64,000 nucleotides of DNA from Streptomyces sp. R302. GTDB lineage: Bacteria > Actinomycetota > Actinomycetes > Streptomycetales > Streptomycetaceae. This document shows positions 25,077-33,928 of the stretch, in pieces. The notes under the pieces were generated by a model. It made no database searches, was not told where the DNA came from, and saw only the letters and a list, made by a program, of their open reading frames with translations. Within the stretch, counting starts at the first letter, position 1. Each line of letters opens with the position of its first letter. The DNA lies in contig NZ_JABBGE010000006.1 in NCBI RefSeq assembly GCF_012927245.1, positions 440,527-504,526 of the forward strand. The letters run 5' to 3'. The position numbers and the translations under genes are program-made.

Positions 25077-28000
25077 GTGACGACGGTTCCGAACGGCCCC
25101 CTGCCCGCACGCACCCCCGGCACGGCCGGACCGCCGGCCCCGGTGGGCCGCGCGGAGCTGCTCGCCCGCCTCGAATCCGTCCTCCACGCGCGCGGTCGCG
25201 CCCTGCTCACCGGCCCCGCCGGCGTCGGCAAGACCGAGGTCGCGCTGGCCGCCGCCGCCCGGGCCGAGGCCCGCGGCGAAACCGTTCTGTGGCTCGCCGC
25301 GCTCCCCGCCGACCGCGCGATACCCGGCGCCGCCGCGGCCGCCCTGGTCGCCTCCGTCGCCAGCACCGTCGCCTGGCCGGGCCCGCGCGCCGGCGAAACG
25401 ATCCCGCCCGCCGGTGACCGGCTCGCGGGTGAGGACGGCCCGGGCCCCGGTGGCGCCGCCCCCGGCGGCACGGTGCCCCTCGCCGGGGCGCTTCCCTCCG
25501 GGGTCTTCGCCTCCGGCGTCTTCGACGACCTGCCGGGCCCTCAGCGCACCGCCGTCGCGATGCTCTGCCGCGAGGCACCCATCCAGCAGGGCGGCTGGGA
25601 CCCGATCGCGCTGCGCCTGGGCATCGCCCGCATCCTGCGCGCGCTGACCTCGCGGGGTCCGGTGCTGCTCGTCGTCGACGGCGCCGAGTTCCTCGACCCC
25701 GACAGCACCGACCTGCTCCGCTTCGCCCTGCACCTCGCGCCGCCGTCGCTGCGGGTGATCGCGGTCGAGACCCCGGAGCCGTACGGGGACACCCACCGCG
25801 CCGACGCTCCGGAGCCCGGCACCGGCGCCGCCGGGCACCCGGGCCGGTCGGGCGCGGGGCACTCGGCGCACCTGTGGGTGCCGTCCGAGGCCGACCTGCT
25901 GCTCGTGCCGCCGCTCCAGGCCGACGAGATCGCCGAACTCCTCATCCACCACCGGCTGCCGTCCCGGATGGCCGGCCGCATCCACCGCGCCAGCGGCGGC
26001 AACCCGCGGCTCGCGCTCGCCGTCGGCCGCTCCCTCGCCGACGCCCGCACGCCCGTCCACCACGCGGAGGCGCTGACCCTCTCCGGCCGCGCCCGCGACC
26101 TCGCCCGCCAGCTGCTGGGCGCCGCTCCCCCGCCCGTCCGGGCCACCCTGCTGCTCGCGGCCCTCGCCCTGCGTCCCTCGGCGACGCTGGTGCGGCGCGC
26201 CGGTCGGCCGAACGCGGAGGCGGACCTCGCGGCGGCCGAGCGGGCCGGCCTCGTGTCGCTCGCCGAGGACGGCTCCCTCGTCTTCACCGCCGGGCTGCTG
26301 CCCTCCACGCTGGTGCACGACGCCTGCTGGGCGGAGCGCAGCGCGGGCCACGCGGCGCTCGCCGAGGTCGTGGACGACCCGGTGGAGGCGGTACGGCACC
26401 GGGCGCTCGCCTCCGACCGGCCCGACGAGGAGCTGGCCGCCGAGGTGGCCGCCGCGGCGGAGGCCGCCCGGCGGCGCGGCAACAACGCGCTCGCCGCCGA
26501 ACTGGCCCTGCTGGCCGCCGAGTCGACGCCCGGGCGGGACGGGGCGCGGCGGATCGCCCGCCTCGTGGACGCGGCCGAGGAGGCGGCCAGGGCCGCCCGC
26601 GCCGACCTCGCCATGCGGGCCACCACGGATCTGCTCGCCCGGGACGCCTCCCCCACCGACCGGGTGCGGGCCCGCCTCGCCGTCCTGGACACCGCGGGGC
26701 AGGGCCTCACCGACCTCGACGACATGTACGTGCACGCCATGGAGGACTCGGAGGGCGAGACCGCGCTGCGGGCCGCCGTACAGCTGCGTCTCGCCGTCAA
26801 GTACGTGCTCGCGGACGGCGATCCGGAGCGCTCCCGGACGGCGGCGATGGAGTCCGCTGCGCTCGCCGCCTCGGTCGGCGACCCGCGTACGGCCGCGCAG
26901 GCGCTGACCGTCCAGGCCCGCATGGAGCGGGCGCTCGGCTCCGCCGACGCCGAGCCGGTCCTGGCCCGGGCCCGCGAACTGGAGCTCACCGAGCGGCCGT
27001 TGGGCATCCGCAACGCCGCCCAGATCCTGACCATCCGCCATGCGCTCTTCGACGACCGTCTCGGCGACGCCCGCGACGAGCTGAACGCGCTGCTGCCGCT
27101 GGTGCAGCGGCGCGGTTCGGTGGAGGACGCCATCGAACTCTTCCGCACGCTCGCGGAGATCGAGTCGCGGATCGGCGCCTGCGGGGCGGCGCTCGCGCAC
27201 GCGGGCCAGTCCCTCGCGCTCACTCTGGAGGCCGGTCTCTCCCCCGGCCCCGCCTGGTACGCGCTGGCGCTCGCCGAGACCGCTGGCGGCAGCCTGGCCC
27301 GGGCGGCCAGCTACGCGCGCCGGAGCGTGCAGGCCTCGGAGGAGGAGGGCGACCGGGTCTTCCTCTCGCGCAGCCGGTACGCCCTCGGGCGGGTCCAGCT
27401 GATCAACGGCGACGTCGCGGCGGCCCTGGAGACGCTGCGCCGGGTGCAGACCGACGAGCGGGCGCAGTCGACGGTCGACCCGTCGATGCTGCGCTGGCAC
27501 GAGGAACTGGCCGAGGCCCTGCTGGCGCACGACGCCGTGGAGGAGGCGCTCGCGGTGCTGGCCGAGGTGCGTCCGGTCGCCCAACGCCTGGGACGGTCCA
27601 CGGTGTTGCTGGGCTGCGACCGGGCGCAGGCGCTGTGCCAGGCGGCGGAGGGCCGGACGGACGAGGCGGCGGAGCTGCTGACCGGTACGGCGGGCCGGTT
27701 CGCGGAGGCGGGTCTGCCGCTGGAGCAGGGGCGGGCGCTGATGGCGCTGGCCCGGGTGGAGCGGAAGCGGCGGCGGCGCTCGGCGGCGCAGACCGCGCTG
27801 CACGCGGCCGCCACGATCTTCGAGCGGGCGGGCGCGGCGCCCTGGCTGGCACTGGCCACGGAGGCGCCGGCCGGCGAGCTGCCCGGGGCGGCGCCGGGCA
27901 GCGACGAGACCGCCACGGCGCTGGCCTCGCTGACCGAGGCGGAGCTGCGGCTCGCCCGGCTCGTGGGCCAGGGTGCCTCGAACCAGGAGGCGGCGGCCAA

Positions 28001-28103
28001 GCTCTTCCTGAGCGTGAAGACGGTGGAGGCCCGCCTGACCCGCATCTACCAGAAGCTGGACGTCCGCTCCCGCGCCCAGCTGGCGACGGCGCTGCGCCCC
28101 TGA
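25077..28103 (+). CDS. Large LuxR-family regulator with N-terminal AAA ATPase
   Basis: A 1,008-residue cytoplasmic regulator of the LAL/MalT-like type. An N-terminal ATPase has Walker A GPAGVGKTEVALAAA (near residue 45) and Walker B VLLVVDGAEFLD (near 195), then a long helical TPR-like middle, and a C-terminal LuxR helix-turn-helix: LTEAELRLARLVGQGASNQEAA then LFLSVKTVEARLTRIYQKL. GTG 25077 after ggaggtggcgaccag is chosen. These proteins usually activate nearby or secondary-metabolic genes in response to an unknown ligand. It is convergent with a maltokinase-cap gene, so no target can be assigned by operon. Confidence 0.9.
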   Translation: MTTVPNGPLPARTPGTAGPPAPVGRAELLARLESVLHARGRALLTGPAGVGKTEVALAAAARAEARGETVLWLAALPADRAIPGAAAAALVASVASTVAWPGPRAGETIPPAGDRLAGEDGPGPGGAAPGGTVPLAGALPSGVFASGVFDDLPGPQRTAVAMLCREAPIQQGGWDPIALRLGIARILRALTSRGPVLLVVDGAEFLDPDSTDLLRFALHLAPPSLRVIAVETPEPYGDTHRADAPEPGTGAAGHPGRSGAGHSAHLWVPSEADLLLVPPLQADEIAELLIHHRLPSRMAGRIHRASGGNPRLALAVGRSLADARTPVHHAEALTLSGRARDLARQLLGAAPPPVRATLLLAALALRPSATLVRRAGRPNAEADLAAAERAGLVSLAEDGSLVFTAGLLPSTLVHDACWAERSAGHAALAEVVDDPVEAVRHRALASDRPDEELAAEVAAAAEAARRRGNNALAAELALLAAESTPGRDGARRIARLVDAAEEAARAARADLAMRATTDLLARDASPTDRVRARLAVLDTAGQGLTDLDDMYVHAMEDSEGETALRAAVQLRLAVKYVLADGDPERSRTAAMESAALAASVGDPRTAAQALTVQARMERALGSADAEPVLARARELELTERPLGIRNAAQILTIRHALFDDRLGDARDELNALLPLVQRRGSVEDAIELFRTLAEIESRIGACGAALAHAGQSLALTLEAGLSPGPAWYALALAETAGGSLARAASYARRSVQASEEEGDRVFLSRSRYALGRVQLINGDVAAALETLRRVQTDERAQSTVDPSMLRWHEELAEALLAHDAVEEALAVLAEVRPVAQRLGRSTVLLGCDRAQALCQAAEGRTDEAAELLTGTAGRFAEAGLPLEQGRALMALARVERKRRRRSAAQTALHAAATIFERAGAAPWLALATEAPAGELPGAAPGSDETATALASLTEAELRLARLVGQGASNQEAAAKLFLSVKTVEARLTRIYQKLDVRSRAQLATALRP

Positions 28104-28121
28104 GCCCGTACCCGCGCCGCC

Positions 28122-28805
28122 TCAGGGGCGGTGGACGGTCACGTATGCGCCTCGTACGGGAGCGCTCGCGGGGCCGGCGTCCGGGCCGGCGGGGGTCCAC
28201 TCGGCGGTGACGCCGCCGAGGGCGGCGTCCGCCCCGTCCTCGGCGGCCGGCCGCAGGACGCGCCGGAGGCGCAGGGTGAGGGGCTCGGCCTCGTCGCCCA
28301 CGCGGACGCGGATGTCGGTGTGGGCGGCGCCGTCGACGGCTTCCACCGGCTCGGCGTTCCCGGTGGCGGCGGCCGCGGTGTCGAGGAAGGCGGCGACGGT
28401 CGGGTCGGCGGCGTCGCTGACGGACTGCTGCTGGGGCACGGCCCGGCCGACGAGGAGGGCGTACAACTCGCGGACGAGGACCGGGTCGTGGGCGCCGTCG
28501 TAGATCCAGCGGGTGCCGAGGACGCCGTGCTCGGAGGTGCCGATGAGGGCGTGCCCGGCGCCGTCGAGGGGCTTGCCCCGGTACGTCATCGGCACCAGGT
28601 ACGCGCCCGCGTCCGGGCCCTCGCCGTCGGTGACGACCATGAACTCGACGCCGACCTCGCCCTCGGGGTCGTCGAGGCGGAACCCGCCGGCCTTCACCGG
28701 CCGCGGGGCGCCCGGCCCGGCGGCGTACCAGGCGCGGGTCGGCAGCCAGTCGGCGAGGAGCTCCAGCTTGGTCGGCCGCATCGTGGTGCGGTGGATGAGG
28801 GCCAT
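28122..28805 (-). CDS. Maltokinase N-terminal cap-like domain protein
   Basis: A 227-residue protein starting MALIHRTTMRPTKLELLADWLP, the beginning of the maltokinase N-terminal cap family (CG0192-like). GAYLVPMTYRGKPLDGA, HALIGTSEHGVLGTRWIYDGAHDPV and an ending with strand-rich sequence follow. No kinase catalytic domain is present, so it is a stand-alone cap protein, a common actinobacterial gene of unknown function. It is convergent with the LuxR regulator, 18 bases away. Confidence 0.78.
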   Translation of the reverse strand: MALIHRTTMRPTKLELLADWLPTRAWYAAGPGAPRPVKAGGFRLDDPEGEVGVEFMVVTDGEGPDAGAYLVPMTYRGKPLDGAGHALIGTSEHGVLGTRWIYDGAHDPVLVRELYALLVGRAVPQQQSVSDAADPTVAAFLDTAAAATGNAEPVEAVDGAAHTDIRVRVGDEAEPLTLRLRRVLRPAAEDGADAALGGVTAEWTPAGPDAGPASAPVRGAYVTVHRP

Positions 28806-28967
28806 GATGGGGTCGCTTCCTCTCGTCGGGGCCGGGGCGCCCGTCAACGTAACAGAGGGCCGCGGGGGTCGGGCCGGGTCCCTCGGCCCTCCCCGCCCGG
28901 CACCGGACCCCCCGTGTGATGATCTGCGGGACGCGGGTCCGGAGGGGACCCGCGGGGGAGAGAGAAC

Positions 28968-30290
28968 ATGGGATTCACGGACGCCAACGGCGTCGACCTG
29001 TCGGGTGTCACCGGCAGGCTCATCCAGACGGTGGACCTGGTGCAGAACCCGGCCCCGCAGGCGATAGCCACCGACACGGTCAACGGACACGTGTTCGTCC
29101 TTCAGCTGGAGTCGTCGGCCACCGCGCCGGGCGATTCGGGCAACATGTACCTGAACCGGATCAGCCGCGCGACGGGCGCGGTCACCGGCTCCATGCGGCT
29201 GAAGGGCTTCGGTCACGGGCTCTCGATGGGCTGCCAGCCGGTGGGCGCCGACAGCTACCTGTGGACCGAGTGCGGTCCGGTGCACGTCACCAGCAGCGGC
29301 GTCGCGTTCGGGAAGAGCGTGACGCGCTTCAAGTTCGTCAAGGACGGGGTGCTCGACGCGGCGGCGATCCCGCAGGCGCAGAAGTTCACGCCGGCGGGCT
29401 CGACGGCGGGCACGGGCCCCTCGTTCGACCCGACCACGGGCCTGCTGACCGTCATGTACCACAAGGACGGAAAGCGGCACTTCACCCGGTACGACGCGAA
29501 TCTCGCCGCCGCCGGTGACTGGACGCCCGTCGGCACGACGTTCGTCATGCCGGCCGGCGAGGGCGTCACCCCGTCCGTGCCGTCCCCGTACCCGCTGGTG
29601 AAGACGCTCACCTCGCAGGGCTACCAGACGCTGGGCGACGTGCTGTACGCGTACCACTGGGCGCCGTACGACGCGAAGACGTACCCGGACACGGTGCCGA
29701 GCGCCTTCCCCGGGATCGCCTTCATGACCTCGTACGACTGGACGACCGGGCAGCGCCTCGACCGACAGGTCGTCACGGGCGCGGACGGCCTGGAGCGGCG
29801 CGAGCCGGAGGGCGTGGCGGTCGAGGTCGACCCGTCGACGCAGGAGACCCGGTTGCTGTTCGGCTTCAGCAACACCGTGCCGGGCACGACGGGTTCGCGG
29901 GACGTCACGGTCTGCTGGTACCCGACGAAGCCCGCCGTCGACGGCGTGAAGGTGCTGTCGGACTGGGAGGACCTGACCCTCGCCTCCGGTGTCACCGCCG
30001 GGGCCGAGCGACCGCGCGGCCGGCTCGTCGCCCTCGCCGGCACCACCTATCTCCAGCTGCGCGGCACCCTCACCTGCAACCTCACCGCGGACAGCAGGAT
30101 CGCGACCCTCCCGCACCGGCTCCGCCCGACCCGGCAGACCCGGCAGAACGTGCCGCGGAACAACAGAACCGGGCGCTGCGTCTGCCGCGTCGAGGCGAAC
30201 ATCCGGGGCGAGCTGTGGGCGTACGGCGCCTACGCCGACAACGCGATCACCTGGATCGACCTGGACGGCGTCTCCGTCGCCTGGCGCTGA
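28968..30290 (+). CDS. TagC/P68 receptor-binding-like beta-propeller protein with C-terminal secreted-type module
   Basis: A 440-residue protein. Residues 1-320 form a beta-propeller like teichoic-acid biosynthesis protein C and staphylococcal phage P68 receptor-binding proteins (TDTVNGHVFVLQLE, RISRATGAVTGSMRLKGFGHG, LWTECGPV, EPEGVAVEVDP). Residues 330-440 carry a different module (TYLQLRGTLTCNLTADSRIATLP, VPRNNR, VEANIRGELWAYG, ITWIDLDGVSVAWR) that is also the whole mature part of the next protein. No signal peptide is seen at the chosen ATG (gggggagagagaac upstream). Binding to a wall glycopolymer is a family-based guess. The C-terminal module has unusual Arg-rich substitutions relative to its paralogue. 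Confidence 0.72.
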   Translation: MGFTDANGVDLSGVTGRLIQTVDLVQNPAPQAIATDTVNGHVFVLQLESSATAPGDSGNMYLNRISRATGAVTGSMRLKGFGHGLSMGCQPVGADSYLWTECGPVHVTSSGVAFGKSVTRFKFVKDGVLDAAAIPQAQKFTPAGSTAGTGPSFDPTTGLLTVMYHKDGKRHFTRYDANLAAAGDWTPVGTTFVMPAGEGVTPSVPSPYPLVKTLTSQGYQTLGDVLYAYHWAPYDAKTYPDTVPSAFPGIAFMTSYDWTTGQRLDRQVVTGADGLERREPEGVAVEVDPSTQETRLLFGFSNTVPGTTGSRDVTVCWYPTKPAVDGVKVLSDWEDLTLASGVTAGAERPRGRLVALAGTTYLQLRGTLTCNLTADSRIATLPHRLRPTRQTRQNVPRNNRTGRCVCRVEANIRGELWAYGAYADNAITWIDLDGVSVAWR

Positions 30291-30340
30291 CGCGCCGACC
30301 TCACCGCTTTTTCGACTCCCCTTCTCCAGAGGACCACTTC

Positions 30341-30817
30341 ATGACCACGTCGCACCCGGCGCCGACCAGCCGCCGCTCCCTGCTCACCGCCGCCCTCGCC
30401 GCGCCCGTCGCGGCCGTCGCCGTCCCGCTCGCCACGGCCGCGCCGGCCGCCGCCGAGGTGGTCGACGGCTGCCAGACCGTCGTCGACTGGACCGCCATCA
30501 CCCCCGCGGCCGGGATCACCCCCGCCTCCGCCGCCCCGCTCCAGGCCCGGGTCATCCGCCTCGCCGGCACCGAGTTCCTCCAGCTGCGCGGCACCCTCAC
30601 CTGCAACCTCACCGCCGACGCCACCCTCGGTACACTCCCGGCCACGATCGTCCCGCCCAAGCTGACCCGGGGCGTCGTGCCGCGCAACAACAGCCAGGGC
30701 ATCAACGCGATCCGCGTGGAGGCGAACACGGCCCGCGCCCTCAAGGTGTACGGCCCCCAGACCTCCAACCCGGTGACCTGGATCCAGCTGGACTCCTTCT
30801 CGTCCGTCCTGCGCTGA
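30341..30817 (+). CDS. Exported protein (Tat-type signal), paralogue of the neighbouring C-terminal module
   Basis: A 158-residue protein with the twin-arginine start SRRSLLTAALAAPVAAVAV and an Ala-x-Ala cleavage region near residue 38. The mature part shares EFLQLRGTLTCNLTADATLGTLP, VVPRNN, IRVEAN and VTWIQLD with the C terminus of the upstream TagC-like protein, showing a tandem duplication of the module. The fold and function are unknown; the shared strand-rich layout suggests a small beta domain acting at the cell surface. agagga precedes the ATG. It lies 50 bases downstream on the same strand, so it is probably co-transcribed. Confidence 0.78.
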   Translation: MTTSHPAPTSRRSLLTAALAAPVAAVAVPLATAAPAAAEVVDGCQTVVDWTAITPAAGITPASAAPLQARVIRLAGTEFLQLRGTLTCNLTADATLGTLPATIVPPKLTRGVVPRNNSQGINAIRVEANTARALKVYGPQTSNPVTWIQLDSFSSVLR

Positions 30818-30864
30818 CGCGCCGGCGGGGGGCCGTTTCGGCGTGTCTGACGCGGACCGGGAGG

Positions 30865-32181
30865 TCAGCTCGCCGGAGCGGCCTCCCGGGCGTCGGAGCG
30901 GACGGTGTCCGAGAGGACGGCGGGGGTGGGGCCGTCGGGGCGGACGGTGAGGCCGTAGGCGGTTCGGTGGGGGTGGGAGCGGAAGCGGGGGGACGGGCCG
31001 GGGAGCAGGTGTTCGAGGAGGGTGACGGACTCGCGGAGGGCGAACTGGAGGCCCAGGCAGGCACGGGGGCCGATGCCGAACGGCAGGTAGGCGCCGGGGT
31101 GTCCGGGGCGGCGGCCGGGGGTGGTGAAGCGGGTGGGGTCGAAGTCCGCGGGTTCCGGCCAGAGTTCGGGGTCGCGGTGGGTGAGGTAGGGGCAGACCAG
31201 GAGGTCGGTTCCGGCGGGCAGGGGGTGGCCGGCGAGGGTGTCGGCCTCGGCGGCGTGGCGGGGCAGGATCCAGGCGGAGGGGTAGAGCCGGAGCGTCTCG
31301 TGGACGAGCGCCTGGACGGCCCGCTGCCGTTCGGGTGAGCCTTCGGGCCCCGCGGCGAGGGCGTGTTCGCGGGCCTCGGGGTGGCAGTCGAGGAGGAGAT
31401 ACAGCCAGGTCAGGGTGGTGGCGGTGGTCTCGTGCCCGGCCACGAGGAGGGTGACGAGTTCGTCGCGGATGAGCCGGTCGGTGTACTCGGGGCGGGTCTC
31501 GGCGGCGTCGACGAGGACGCGCAGCAGGCCGGGGCCTTCGGGTCCCGCGGCGGTCTCCCGGGCGGCGTGGACGGCCCGTTCGGCGACGGCGTCGATGCGG
31601 GCGATGTCGGCGGCGACGGCCGCCTGGGCGGCGAACGCGTCGGCGGGCAGGCTCGGGAGGACGGCCACCACCTGGGCCACGGCGGCGAGTTCGTGCTCGG
31701 TGTCCGGGTCGAGCGGGTGGCCGGTGAGGGCGCGCCAGATCGTGTCGAGGGCGAAGCGCCGCATCTCGTCGCCGAGGTCGAAGACCTCCCCCGTACGGGC
31801 GTACGCCTTCCAGCGCGCGGCCGTCGTCCGGGCGGCCGCGGTGATCCGCTCCTCGTAGCGGCGCATGCCGGGGCCGGTGAACTGGGACTGGAGGAGGCGG
31901 CGTTGGCGCTGCCAGGCCTCGCCGGTGGCGGAGAGGACGCCGTCTCCGACGAGGAGGCGGGCGCGGTGCGAGCGTTTGACGTACCGGTCGGGGTACTGGG
32001 CGAGGACGTGCCGGACGGCGTCGGGGTCGGTGACGAGCACGGTGGGCGCGGCCCCGGGCGCGGGGCGGAACGCGCCGATGCCGCCGAGCCGTTCGCGTAC
32101 GAGGGTGAGCAGGTCGACCAACTCGCCCCCGTCGGCGTGCCACCGGGCCACGGCGTCGGGGTCGATTTCGGGGATGCCCAC
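30865..32181 (-). CDS. Cytochrome P450
   Basis: A 438-residue P450 with all diagnostic motifs: I-helix LVAGHETTATT, K-helix HETLRLYP, the PERF-like region FDPTRF, and the heme-binding loop FGIGPRACLG with Cys375 as thiolate ligand. The sequence resembles the CYP102/CYP4-like class of bacterial P450s. GTG 32181, seven bases after AGGAG, is preferred; an in-frame ATG at 32241 lacks a ribosome site. No ferredoxin or reductase gene is adjacent, so redox partners must be encoded elsewhere. The substrate is unknown. It is transcribed toward the secreted-protein gene at 30.3 kb and stands alone. Confidence 0.92.
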   Translation of the reverse strand: MGIPEIDPDAVARWHADGGELVDLLTLVRERLGGIGAFRPAPGAAPTVLVTDPDAVRHVLAQYPDRYVKRSHRARLLVGDGVLSATGEAWQRQRRLLQSQFTGPGMRRYEERITAAARTTAARWKAYARTGEVFDLGDEMRRFALDTIWRALTGHPLDPDTEHELAAVAQVVAVLPSLPADAFAAQAAVAADIARIDAVAERAVHAARETAAGPEGPGLLRVLVDAAETRPEYTDRLIRDELVTLLVAGHETTATTLTWLYLLLDCHPEAREHALAAGPEGSPERQRAVQALVHETLRLYPSAWILPRHAAEADTLAGHPLPAGTDLLVCPYLTHRDPELWPEPADFDPTRFTTPGRRPGHPGAYLPFGIGPRACLGLQFALRESVTLLEHLLPGPSPRFRSHPHRTAYGLTVRPDGPTPAVLSDTVRSDAREAAPAS

Positions 32182-32407
32182 GGAACGGCTCCTGTTCGGC
32201 GCCCGCACGCCCTCGCGTGCGGGAGGGTGGCGCGCGGTCATCTCGCACTGTAGGGGTGCGGTGGCGCGGCGCGACAGCGCGTCGCCGGTCAGGGTGTCAT
32301 GGCGGTGTGGCGGAGTGGCGTGAAGTGGAGGTTGTTCGGGGTGTGTTCGGGTTCCGGTGGGTGGGGGATCGATACGTCTGGGCCGCTCTGTTGACGTGCT
32401 CGCAACA

Positions 32408-32426
32408 GTAAGGAAGGTTTACTTAC
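32408..32426 (+). promoter_or_regulatory. Dyad upstream of the CBM2 protein gene
   Basis: GTAAGGAAGGTTTACTTAC has 5-bp inverted ends (GTAAG/CTTAC). Related sequences precede two other exported-protein genes here, at 40686-40700 and 48475-48493, suggesting a shared regulator; the link is inference. Confidence 0.4.
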
Positions 32427-32458
32427 GACAGGTTTCCGGCCAGGAGGAGACGACCACC

Positions 32459-33928
32459 ATGCGCAGAGCGATTCCGGCCGCGGCAGCGGCGGCCCTCGCC
32501 GGACTGGTCGCCGCGGGGCTGATGACCCCGTCGGCCCGTGCCGACACCGCCCCCGCCCTCACCGCGTCCGTCGCCCAGGCGAGCGTCTGGAGCAGCGGCT
32601 ACGGGGCCGACGTGACCGTCGCCAACGCCGGGGACGCCCCGGCGGTCGGCTGGACGGTCGAGTTCGACCTGCCCGAGGGCACCTCGGTCAGCAGCCACTG
32701 GTCGGCGACGAAGAGCCAGAGCGGCCGGCACTACACGTTCACCGACGTCTCCTGGAACAGGTCGGTCGCACCGGGCGGGACGCAGGGCTTCGGATTCAAC
32801 GCGAGCGGCCTCGGCCTCCCGCTCAACTGCACGGTCAACGGCTCCCCTTGCGAGGGCGGCGCCACCCCGACGCCGACGCCCACGCCGACGCCCACACCCG
32901 CTCCTACTCCCACGCCGTCCCCCACGCCCAGTCCCACCACCGCCCCGCCCACCGGTCCCCTCGTCGACGTCGCCACCGCCGCGGAGCTTCAGGCCGCGCT
33001 CGCCTCGGCCGTGCCCGGGCAGACGATCCGGATGGCGCCCGGCGAGTACCGGGGCTCCTTCGTCGCCCAACAGCCCGGCGCGGCGGACCGGCCGATCACG
33101 CTCACCGGCCCGCGTACGGCGGTGCTCGTCAACGACGGGCCCACCGGCAGCGGCCCCTCCTGCCCCGCGCCGACCGCCGGCTGGGACCCGGGCTACGGCC
33201 TCTGGCTGTACCGGGCCCCGTACTGGAACCTGGAGGGCTTCACCGTCCGGGACTCCAAGAAGGGCCTGGTCGTCGACGCCTCCCCGCACGTGACGGCGGA
33301 CGGGCTGTACGTGCACCGCGTCGAGGAGGAGGGCGTGCACTTCCGCCGCTCCTCGGCGGACGGCGTGCTCCGCGACTCGACGGTCGAGGAGACGGGCCTG
33401 GTCCAGCCCGGTTACGGCGAGGGCGTGTACATCGGTTCGGCCGGGTCCAACTGGGGCTGCCACGGCAACGAGGGCGGCGCCGACCGCTCGGACCGGGTGC
33501 TGGTCGAGAACAACCGCATCGGCCCGGGCGTCGCCGCCGAGGCGATCGACGTCAAGGAGGGCACCTTCGGCGGCGTCATCCGCGGCAACACCTTCGACGG
33601 GCGCGGGATCAGCGGCCAGAACTCGGCGGACTCGTGGATCGACGTGAAGGGCGTCGACTACCTCATCGAGGGCAACACCGGCACGTTCACCGCGCCGGGC
33701 ACCTTCGCCAACGGGTACGAGACCCACAACCCGCTCACCACGCCCGCCTTCCCGAACGGCTGCGGCAACGTCTGGCGCGGCAACGACTCGGACCTGGGCG
33801 GGGTGGGAGCGTACGCCGTCAGGATCACGTCGACGTCGAAGTGCCCGGGCCGGCTCAACGTCGTCCACGCCTCGAACACGGTGCGCGGCGCCACCAGCGG
33901 GCTGACCAACATCGCGGTCACCCCGTAG
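32459..33928 (+). CDS. Secreted CBM2 plus right-handed beta-helix protein (polysaccharide-active)
   Basis: A 489-residue exported protein. A signal peptide (RRAIPAAAAAALAGLVAAGL) precedes a cellulose-binding CBM2 domain (residues 30-135; VWSSGYGADVTVAN, WTVEFDLP, WNRSVAPGGTQGFGFNASG) and a Pro-Thr linker (TPTPT repeats). The C-terminal 330 residues form a right-handed parallel beta-helix (GQTIRMAPGEYRGSF, NNRIGPGVAAEAIDVKEGTFGG, VRGNT-like rungs) as in pectate-lyase-like enzymes. It probably binds cell-wall polysaccharide and cleaves pectin or a related glycan; catalytic residues are not assigned. caggagga precedes the ATG, and a palindrome-like GTAAG/CTTAC sequence lies 33 bases before it. 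Its stop overlaps the convergent SUKH gene by 11 bases. Confidence 0.85.
   Translation: MRRAIPAAAAAALAGLVAAGLMTPSARADTAPALTASVAQASVWSSGYGADVTVANAGDAPAVGWTVEFDLPEGTSVSSHWSATKSQSGRHYTFTDVSWNRSVAPGGTQGFGFNASGLGLPLNCTVNGSPCEGGATPTPTPTPTPTPAPTPTPSPTPSPTTAPPTGPLVDVATAAELQAALASAVPGQTIRMAPGEYRGSFVAQQPGAADRPITLTGPRTAVLVNDGPTGSGPSCPAPTAGWDPGYGLWLYRAPYWNLEGFTVRDSKKGLVVDASPHVTADGLYVHRVEEEGVHFRRSSADGVLRDSTVEETGLVQPGYGEGVYIGSAGSNWGCHGNEGGADRSDRVLVENNRIGPGVAAEAIDVKEGTFGGVIRGNTFDGRGISGQNSADSWIDVKGVDYLIEGNTGTFTAPGTFANGYETHNPLTTPAFPNGCGNVWRGNDSDLGGVGAYAVRITSTSKCPGRLNVVHASNTVRGATSGLTNIAVTP

Noticed and set aside
28968..30290. Phage tail or contractile-injection component
   Set aside because: The propeller resembles a phage receptor-binding protein, but no sheath, tube, baseplate or ATPase genes are nearby.
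31363..32253. Plus-strand frame opposite the P450
   Set aside because: Shadow of the P450 frame; no recognisable protein.
32423..33868. Minus-strand frame opposite the CBM2 protein
   Set aside because: No motif; the plus strand has signal peptide, CBM2 and linker.
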